Below are positions 59,025 through 64,000 of a DNA stretch of 64,000 nucleotides, one piece after another; the stretch's first letter is position 1, and the number at the start of each line of letters is the position of its first letter. The translations under genes were made by a program, and so were the position numbers. The stretch spans positions 1,752,625 to 1,816,624 of the forward strand of contig JAEPQO010000001.1 in the NCBI GenBank assembly GCA_017640505.1, written 5' to 3'. Under the pieces are notes generated by a model. That model was not told where the DNA came from. It was given only the letters and a program-made list of their open reading frames with translations, and made no database searches. This DNA is from Rhodospirillales bacterium. GTDB lineage: Bacteria > Pseudomonadota > Alphaproteobacteria > Rhodospirillales > Casp-alpha2.

Positions 59025-60383
59025 ATGACCCCGCCGACCGAACAATTATCGATTGGTTCCTTTCGAATTCTGACAGCCAATTCGGACGTGGCGCCGTATG
59101 TCGAGCGCGTCCAGAAAAACGCGGATTCAGAACGCAACGCTTTTGGCTTTCTTAATCCAAATGCCTACCGACAAGCGGCTGCACAAGGGAAGTTGTTCGT
59201 AGCAATCGACAATGACGAACAGTTAGTCGCGCACTTGATGTTTGGCGGAGTGTATCCATTCGGGAAAGTGTTTCAGATTTATTGCATTCCGGAATTTCGT
59301 ATGAGCGGCATCGCTTCGGCGTTAATGGAAACGTTAATCGACCATTTCTCCAAGCTCGGCTTTTTGAGTGTTTCTGCCAGGGTTGCGAGCGATCTGGATG
59401 CCGCAAATACGTTTTATGGCCGCCTGGGTTTCTCTCACATAAAAACTGTGCCCGGAGGGCAAACGAAAAAGCGATGGATTAATATCAGAGTCCGTGAGTT
59501 GAATACCCCGTCATTGTTCAGCCTTTTCGAAAACAATGACGATGAAGTGCAAAACAATTTGATGATACCGAGTAGCTTCGACGCTGAAGATCGGATTTAT
59601 GCCATCGATCTCAATGTATTTTTTGATGTGGGAAAAAGGAGGTCGAACGAAAAAGATGCAGGCAAAGTGATAGCAGCTGTAATGAGAGGCGATATCAAAG
59701 GTGTTATCACTCAGGAGTTTGTTGAAGAGTTAGAACGAAGCACAGGTAATTTTCGTCACGATCCGTTTCTCGCGTTAGCCCAGAGGCTACGTGTCCTTCC
59801 AGCTCCAAAAAAGGCCACGTCGCTAGCGAATATCGAGTCTCAACTTGCTACGTCTATATTCCCGCATCGGAGTGGAACATCAGAGTTAAGTCCTCAAGAA
59901 CAATCTGATGTTCGGCATCTGTCGATTGCGATTCATCATAAAATTGACGGGTTTATAACAAGTGACCAAGCAATTCTCCGATCTCAAGCGAAATTAAGAG
60001 AATTGTATGGCTTAGACCTACTTGCCCCCTCCGATTTTTCTGACGACGCCGATATCACGAGTAAGTCTGGTGGAATCTACGAGTTTCAGGATGAGAGTTT
60101 CTCTCAATTATTCTTGGAGCCGCTTAGTTCAGAAAATTTGGATAGCGTGATGCAGTTTCTTGCCGAACAGGGCGAGAACGATGCTGCTGCCAAGCTCAAG
60201 CTTGACCCATCTAATCCGCTAAAAGAGCAGAACACCCTTCTTGTTTGGAGCGGGAAGCGACTAATTGCATTCAGTTGCTGGCGTTTGTCGAAATCGTCAC
60301 TACGGTCGGCTGATATCAGACTCAACAGTCATGAATGTAGAGGAACTCCCCTCAGATATCCGACGAATGGGTGTTGTAAATGA
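59025..60383 (+). CDS. GNAT acetyltransferase-PIN domain fusion, C-terminus frameshifted
   Basis: The 452-residue product joins an N-terminal GNAT fold (residues ~10-155) with the acetyl-CoA loop FRMSGIASALM (R92, G95, A97) to a PIN-like nuclease domain (~188-335). The PIN acids can be placed at D195 (YAIDLNVFF), E231-E235 (EFVEEL), D295 (SDVRHL) and D314 (FITSDQA). After residue ~350 a further segment, LLVWSGKRLIAFSCW, looks like the start of another acetyltransferase or beta domain, but the frame then runs into unrelated ECRGTPLRYPTNGCCK. The gene is much more AT-rich than secA and accA on either side. Activity against RNA is inferred from the PIN acids only. Confidence 0.75.
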   Translation: MTPPTEQLSIGSFRILTANSDVAPYVERVQKNADSERNAFGFLNPNAYRQAAAQGKLFVAIDNDEQLVAHLMFGGVYPFGKVFQIYCIPEFRMSGIASALMETLIDHFSKLGFLSVSARVASDLDAANTFYGRLGFSHIKTVPGGQTKKRWINIRVRELNTPSLFSLFENNDDEVQNNLMIPSSFDAEDRIYAIDLNVFFDVGKRRSNEKDAGKVIAAVMRGDIKGVITQEFVEELERSTGNFRHDPFLALAQRLRVLPAPKKATSLANIESQLATSIFPHRSGTSELSPQEQSDVRHLSIAIHHKIDGFITSDQAILRSQAKLRELYGLDLLAPSDFSDDADITSKSGGIYEFQDESFSQLFLEPLSSENLDSVMQFLAEQGENDAAAKLKLDPSNPLKEQNTLLVWSGKRLIAFSCWRLSKSSLRSADIRLNSHECRGTPLRYPTNGCCK

Positions 60384-60582
60384 AGAAAGTATGAAATCTA
60401 TCGGAAAACGCATGACCAAACTTGTCACACATTTCGATAATATATTGGTAATCAAACGCCACGTAAGTTTAGAGCGGCTTAGAGAGCTGGGGTGTGATGC
60501 TGGGACAAACTTTATATCTGCGACGGAAATACGACATGACCAATTGGATCAAGTTTTGATGGAAGGACTAAGCTATGAGTGA
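60331..60582 (+). pseudogene. Displaced C-terminal fragment of the GNAT-PIN protein
   Basis: A +1 frame relative to the GNAT-PIN gene gives an 83-residue product from ATG 60331, whose body (LVTHFDNILVIKRHVSLERL, RELGCDAGTNFISA) looks like the end of a larger domain rather than a free-standing protein. It overlaps the last 53 bases of the upstream frame and ends in an 8-base overlap with the ASCH gene. The simplest reading is that an internal deletion or frameshift near 60320-60340 separated it from the parent gene. A small independent gene is the alternative. Confidence 0.5.
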
Positions 60583-61018
60583 TGAGCAGAACATTCTGAT
60601 CTCCGTCGAAGAGCGCCATACATTAAAAATGCTGGCCGGTGCAAAAACGGTGGAGTTGCGTCGCAAACCGCTCAACATTGATCCAGGCACCCGAGTGTGG
60701 ATATACAGCAAGCTTCCTCGTGGGCAGATTCACGCATTTGCAACAGCCAGAGACGTCGTCTCGGGGCCGCCTGCAGAAATTTGGTCGCATTATGGAACAA
60801 TGGCGTGCGTTTCGAAACGGGAGTTTGATACGTACTTTGACGATCTACAGACTGGATACGCAATAATATTGGAGGATGTTGCCCCTTTGTCTCCGGGGCT
60901 AGCACTTGCAACTATTAGAGAGACGGTTTCTCGCTTCCAGCCACCTCAATTTTTTAAAAGGCTATCTAACGATGGCCCGGAATTGCAGTTGTTCCAAACT
61001 GCTTTAGCCCAAGCTTAA
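60575..61018 (+). CDS. ASCH-domain protein (PUA-like superfamily)
   Basis: The 147-residue protein opens with ILISVEERHTLKMLAGAKTV, including the ASCH pattern G22-x-K24-x2-E27-x-R29 (LAGAKTVELRRKP), then WIYSKLPRGQIHAFATARDV, a beta-barrel strand pair. ASCH domains share the PUA-like fold and are implicated in RNA or modified-nucleotide binding; some cleave RNA or hydrolyse acetylcytidine. It overlaps the upstream fragment by eight bases, so the island is one coupled unit. Its stop lies four bases from the convergent accA stop, leaving no room for a terminator. Confidence 0.8.
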   Translation: MSDEQNILISVEERHTLKMLAGAKTVELRRKPLNIDPGTRVWIYSKLPRGQIHAFATARDVVSGPPAEIWSHYGTMACVSKREFDTYFDDLQTGYAIILEDVAPLSPGLALATIRETVSRFQPPQFFKRLSNDGPELQLFQTALAQA

Positions 61019-61022
61019 TTCC

Positions 61023-61976
61023 CTAAAGCCCCTGGGAGCCCATTTCCAGGAATTTCTGGCGGCGGCGGCTTCTGAGCTCGGCGCCCGGGATTTTCGCTAA
61101 ATCATCAAGATGCTGCTCGATCACGTCCGCCGTGCGCATGATGGCGGCGAGCGGTTCGCGGTGTGCGCCGCCCAGCGGTTCGGACACGATCTGGTCGATG
61201 ACGCCGAGCTTCAAAAGGTCCTGCGACGTCAGGCGGAGCGCCTCGGCGGCATCCGATGCCTTGTCGGAATCGCGCCACAGGATCGATGCGCAGCCTTCCG
61301 GCGAGATCACCGAATAGATGGAGTGTTCGAGCATCAGCACCTTGTCGGCGACGGCAAGCGCGATGGCGCCGCCGGAGCCGCCTTCGCCGATGACGACGCT
61401 GACGAACGGCGCACGCACCGAAATGCAGGTTTCGATGGAGCGCGCGATGGCTTCCGCCTGGCCGCGGGCCTCGGCATCGACGCCGGGATAGGCGCCGGGC
61501 GTGTCGACCAGCGAAATCAGCGGGATTTTGAAGCGGTCGGCGAGCTGCATCAGGCGCTGCGCCTTGCGGTAACCCTCGGGCCGGGCCATGCCGAAGTTGT
61601 GGCGGATACGGGATTCCGTGGTGTCGCCCTTTTCGTTGCCGATGACGACCACCGAGCGGCCGCGGAAGCGGCCGAGACCGCCGATGATGGCGTTGTCCTC
61701 GGCGAACGCGCGGTCACCGGCGAGCGGCGTGAAATCGTCGATCAGGGTGTCGATGTAAGCCTTGGCGTGCGGCCGGCCCTGGTGGCGCGCAACCTGCGCC
61801 TTCTGCCACGGCGACAGCTTGGCATAGGTCTGCGTCAGGAGCCGGTGAACCTTCTCCTGAAGACGGCCGACCTCGTCGGCGATATTGACCTCGCCCTCGC
61901 TCGAAAGGTGCTTCAGCTCCTCGATCTTGCTTTCAAGATCGGCGATGGGCTTTTCGAAATCCAGATATGCCTGCAT
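61023..61976 (-). CDS. accA: Acetyl-CoA carboxylase carboxyltransferase subunit alpha
   Basis: The 317-residue subunit from ATG 61976 matches E. coli AccA (319). With AccD it transfers CO2 from biotin carboxyl carrier protein to acetyl-CoA, the first step of fatty-acid synthesis. It begins MQAYLDFEKPIADLESKIEE and has the carboxyltransferase core PLISLVDTPGAYPGVDAEAR, GEGGSGGAIALAVAD and SVISPEGCASILW. The open extension to 62114 includes repeated Asp/Pro/Ser codons from the tandem repeat downstream of the neighbouring gene and is rejected. Confidence 0.97.
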   Translation of the reverse strand: MQAYLDFEKPIADLESKIEELKHLSSEGEVNIADEVGRLQEKVHRLLTQTYAKLSPWQKAQVARHQGRPHAKAYIDTLIDDFTPLAGDRAFAEDNAIIGGLGRFRGRSVVVIGNEKGDTTESRIRHNFGMARPEGYRKAQRLMQLADRFKIPLISLVDTPGAYPGVDAEARGQAEAIARSIETCISVRAPFVSVVIGEGGSGGAIALAVADKVLMLEHSIYSVISPEGCASILWRDSDKASDAAEALRLTSQDLLKLGVIDQIVSEPLGGAHREPLAAIMRTADVIEQHLDDLAKIPGAELRSRRRQKFLEMGSQGL

Positions 61977-62051
61977 GCCTGCGTGAATACCATTTACCGA
62001 TGCGCTTGGCGAGACAGCCTCGCAATTATTTCTACTCCGGCGATTGCCAGA

Positions 62052-62087
62052 CGGATCACTTGGCGGATCACTTGGCGGATCACTTCC
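62052..62087. repeat. 12-bp tandem repeat, three copies, at the stop of malyl-CoA lyase
   Basis: CGGATCACTTGG occurs twice in a row and a third time as CGGATCACTTCC. Read on the minus strand this triplicates the segment AAGTGATCCGCC that contains the TGA stop of the malyl-CoA lyase gene. The extra copies fall in the 103-base gap before accA. Confidence 0.92.
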
Positions 62088-63057
62088 CGGCCAGCTGTTC
62101 CGCCATGTCGACAAGGACGCGCGCCTGCTTGATCGACGCGTAATCGATCAGCTTGCCGTCCAGTGCAACCGCGCCACGGCCTTCCTTTTCCGCCGCGTCC
62201 ATCGCTTCGAGGATGCGCTTGGCCTGGGCCACGTCCTCGTCGGAGGGGCTGAACACGGTATTCGCCAGCTCGATCTGCGATGGATGGATTGCCCACTTGC
62301 CTTCGCAGCCCAGCACGGCGGCGCGCTTCGCCTGCGCGATGTAGCCGTCCGGATCCTTGAAGTCGCCGAACGGGCCGTCGATCGGGCGCAGGCCGTTGGC
62401 GCGCGCCGCAACCACCATCTGCGTGATCGGGTAGTGCCACATGTCGCCCCAGTAGGTCTCGCGCTCGCCGTTCTCCAGCGGATCGGTGAGCACGTAATAG
62501 TCCTTGTTCGGGCCGCCGATGTTGGTGGTGCGTGCCTTGGTCGAGGCGGCGTAGTCGGCGACGCCGAAGTGCAGGCTCTCGTTGCGCGGCGACGCGGCGG
62601 CAATCTCGTGTATGTTCTGCATGCCGAGCGCGGTTTCGATGATCATCTCGAAGCCGATGCGGTTCTTGAACCCCTTGGCCATTTCGATCTGGGTCACCAG
62701 CATGTCGATGGCGTAAATATCCGCCGCCGTGCCGGCTTTCGGGATCATGATCAGGTCCAGCTTGTCGCCGGCGCCTTCGACCACTTCGATGACGTCCTTG
62801 TAGCAGTAATGCGTATCGAGCCCGTTGATGCGGACGGATACCGTCTTGCCGGACCAGTCGAGGTCGTTCAGCGCCTCGACGATGTTCTTGCGCGCCTGCG
62901 GCTTGTCGTCGGGGGCGACGGCATCCTCGAGATCGAGGAAAATCACGTCCGACGCGCTTTCCGCGGCTTTCTGCAGGAATTTGGTGCTGGAGCCGGGAAC
63001 GGCCAGTTCGGAACGGTTAAGGCGGGCAGGCGCCTCTTCGACGATGGTGAAGCTCAT
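62080..63057 (-). CDS. mcl: L-malyl-CoA lyase (HpcH/HpaI/CitE family), serine-cycle type
   Basis: The 325-residue product begins MSFTIVEEAPARLNRSELAV and contains DVIFLDLEDAVAPDDKPQAR, SVRINGLDTHYCYKDV and GPFGDFKDPDGY. These closely resemble malyl-CoA/beta-methylmalyl-CoA lyases such as MclA of Methylorubrum and Mcl1 of Rhodobacter. The Mg-binding acids are in IFLDLEDAV and the GFEMIIETALGM strand. It cleaves malyl-CoA to acetyl-CoA and glyoxylate (serine cycle) or beta-methylmalyl-CoA (ethylmalonyl-CoA pathway). No neighbouring mtkAB or mcd gene is in the window. Its stop region is triplicated by the tandem repeat. Confidence 0.92.
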   Translation of the reverse strand: MSFTIVEEAPARLNRSELAVPGSSTKFLQKAAESASDVIFLDLEDAVAPDDKPQARKNIVEALNDLDWSGKTVSVRINGLDTHYCYKDVIEVVEGAGDKLDLIMIPKAGTAADIYAIDMLVTQIEMAKGFKNRIGFEMIIETALGMQNIHEIAAASPRNESLHFGVADYAASTKARTTNIGGPNKDYYVLTDPLENGERETYWGDMWHYPITQMVVAARANGLRPIDGPFGDFKDPDGYIAQAKRAAVLGCEGKWAIHPSQIELANTVFSPSDEDVAQAKRILEAMDAAEKEGRGAVALDGKLIDYASIKQARVLVDMAEQLAGK

Positions 63058-63138
63058 GATCGCATCCTGTAACTGAATTTAGCAGGTGCAACATGACCAA
63101 CGCAGCGCGTGCTGGCAAGACTTTGGATGGGCTCGGCG

Positions 63139-63170
63139 GAAAAAACGGGCCGGTCCTTCTGGACCGGCCG
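63139..63170 (-). terminator. Intrinsic terminator of the 92-aa membrane protein gene
   Basis: Read on the minus strand, GGCCGGTCC and GGACCGGCC form a perfect 9-bp stem with loop AGAA, followed by CGTTTTTTCC. It lies about 50 bases after the stop of the gene at 63219-63497. Confidence 0.9.
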
Positions 63171-63218
63171 AGTTGGAGTGTGTGGAGAGTGTGGTAATCC
63201 CCCAAGAGAACTTGTTGA

Positions 63219-63497
63219 TCAGGCGAAGGATTCGCCGGATTGCTGTCGGTCCTGCGCTTCCAGATGGCGTTCGACCTCGGCCAACGCTTCCTGGTCGCGC
63301 ACTTTCTGCATCATCTGCTGTTTGCGCTTAAGCTCGCGGCGGACGGCATCCTCGTACATGAGCTTTTTGGCCTGGCGGCGGCGTTTCAGTTCCGCGGTTT
63401 CGCGGATGGCGACGTAGATGCAGACGATGACGCCGACGACGAAGGCGATGCCGAGAGCGGTCAATTTGATGAATTCGGGATCCTTGAAAAAGTCCAT
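63219..63497 (-). CDS. Small bitopic membrane protein with coiled-coil tail
   Basis: The 92-residue product has one transmembrane helix (LTALGIAFVVGVIVCIYVAI, ~residues 12-31) followed by a highly charged cytosolic helix (RETAELKRRRQAKKLMYEDA ... RKQQMMQKVRDQEALAEVE) that should form a coiled coil. No family or function is recognised. It has its own downstream terminator and stands as a single-gene unit. The upstream 225-base gap, shared divergently with the isomerase gene, holds no other supported gene, only a GC-rich palindrome CCCCGCGGGG near 63647. Confidence 0.75.
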   Translation of the reverse strand: MDFFKDPEFIKLTALGIAFVVGVIVCIYVAIRETAELKRRRQAKKLMYEDAVRRELKRKQQMMQKVRDQEALAEVERHLEAQDRQQSGESFA

Positions 63498-63722
63498 AGC
63501 TCCACGCTCCTGATTATTTGTTTGTGGGCGCTTGTGCGTCCTGATCTGGGAGCAGTATGGCGGCGCTAGATTACAGGCATTTTTCGATACGGATTCATTT
63601 GTTTTCAGTTTGTATCATCATGTTAAAAAGAGGGCCGCGCTTGCCCCGCGGGGCCTAAGAATGCTTAATCGCCGTCAACTGGCCCGACGCGGGCCGAACG
63701 GAACCCCATGCAGGAGATTGTC

Positions 63723-64000
63723 ATGCTCATTCGTAAGATTGCCGCTGGTTTGGCCACGTCGCTGGTGATTGCCGCGGTGACTGTCCCCGTGACGGCAAAC
63801 GACGACCCGGTCGTCGCCACCGTCAACGGCAAGGATATCCTGCGCTCGCACCTGTTGCAGGCACACGAAAACCTGCCGCCGGAGTACAAGCAGGTCCCGC
63901 TGGAACAGATCTATCCGATGCTGCTGACGAGCCTGATCGATTCAAAGCTGGTTGCGCAGGACGCCAAGGCGCGGAAGTTGGACGAAGAAGCCGAATTCAA
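63723..64000 (+). CDS. SurA/parvulin-type peptidyl-prolyl isomerase, 3' truncated by window edge
   Basis: ATG 63723, with AGGAG nine bases upstream, opens a frame that runs to the window end (92 full codons). The N-terminus is a signal peptide (KIAAGLATSLVIAAVTVPVT, cleavage after TAND). It is followed by DDPVVATVNGKDILRSHLL and a QIYPMLLTSLIDSKLVAQDA helix, the typical N-terminal SurA_N-like chaperone region of PrsA/parvulin foldases. The catalytic rotamase domain lies beyond the window. It would fold outer-membrane or periplasmic proteins. Confidence 0.8.
   Translation, partial: MLIRKIAAGLATSLVIAAVTVPVTANDDPVVATVNGKDILRSHLLQAHENLPPEYKQVPLEQIYPMLLTSLIDSKLVAQDAKARKLDEEAEF

Noticed and set aside
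60331-60582. Antitoxin interpretation of the 83-residue frame
   Set aside because: It lacks a DNA-binding or helical antitoxin character and looks like a severed domain end, so a fragment is the simpler reading.
63628-63660. Terminator-like GC-rich hairpin before the isomerase gene
   Set aside because: The stem is imperfect and bulged, and no gene ends near it in the orientation that would give a T-run.

Overview
The window is 64 kb of high-GC, gene-dense chromosome from an alphaproteobacterium, most likely a Rhodospirillales-type or related free-living, probably marine lineage. This is judged from protein style: heterotetrameric sarcosine oxidase, a serine-cycle type malyl-CoA lyase, adjacent psd-pssA, DinB with an N-terminal zinc-ribbon stub, and the aroK-aroB / xerD / secA / accA neighbourhood. 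It is also judged from extragenic palindromes of the kinds common in this class. No rRNA, tRNA, CRISPR array, transposase or prophage gene was found. Both ends cut genes: a fumarylacetoacetase-family gene at the left and a SurA/parvulin-type isomerase gene at the right.

Layout. 1-5.5 kb: FAH-family hydrolase, then a tightly overlapping minus-strand metal-uptake type cassette (DUF3299, DUF2796/ZrgA-like, ABC ATPase, FtsX-type permease), a methyltransferase-like protein and a YqaA membrane protein. 5.5-10.8 kb: soxB-soxD-soxA-soxG. 11-16.2 kb: an AT-richer lipoprotein gene, a Sel1-repeat protein, a short AsmA-like protein, an AhpD-like protein, two very small genes and a LysR regulator. 16.4-20.7 kb: RND adaptor and permease. 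20.9-23.5 kb: phosphatidylserine synthase and decarboxylase, and a LysM protein. 23.6-28.4 kb: cytochrome b561, a SulP transporter preceded by a 23-bp perfect palindrome, cytochrome c', a LOG protein and a 2OG-Fe(II) oxygenase. 28.4-34.9 kb: two unrelated NADP-isocitrate dehydrogenases (dimeric and monomeric types) around a diheme cytochrome, an SDR and a rhodanese membrane protein. 35-44.3 kb: signalling genes (PAS protein, coiled-coil protein plus GAF-GAF-PAS-adenylate cyclase, RHH protein, chemoreceptor with duplicated sensor) and dinB. 44.6-47.8 kb: a TetR-controlled operon for a split B12-dependent acyl-CoA mutase with unusual specificity residues plus a hotdog thioesterase. 47.9-58.8 kb: EamA exporter, CBS protein, CorC-type protein, aroB-aroK, an uncharacterised exported pair, xerD and secA. 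58.9-61.0 kb: an AT-rich foreign island with a GNAT-PIN fusion, a displaced C-terminal fragment and an ASCH-domain gene. 61-64 kb: accA, malyl-CoA lyase, a small membrane protein and the isomerase.

Metabolic reading (inference): sarcosine oxidase feeds C1 units, malyl-CoA lyase fits a serine-cycle or ethylmalonyl-CoA route, and the B12 mutase suggests carbon-skeleton rearrangement of a branched or substituted acyl-CoA. The best candidates for undescribed biology are the acyl-CoA mutase operon, where the substrate-determining positions match neither methylmalonyl-, isobutyryl- nor 2-hydroxyisobutyryl-CoA mutase, and the GNAT-PIN/ASCH island. At least six copies of one extragenic inverted-repeat family punctuate operon ends.
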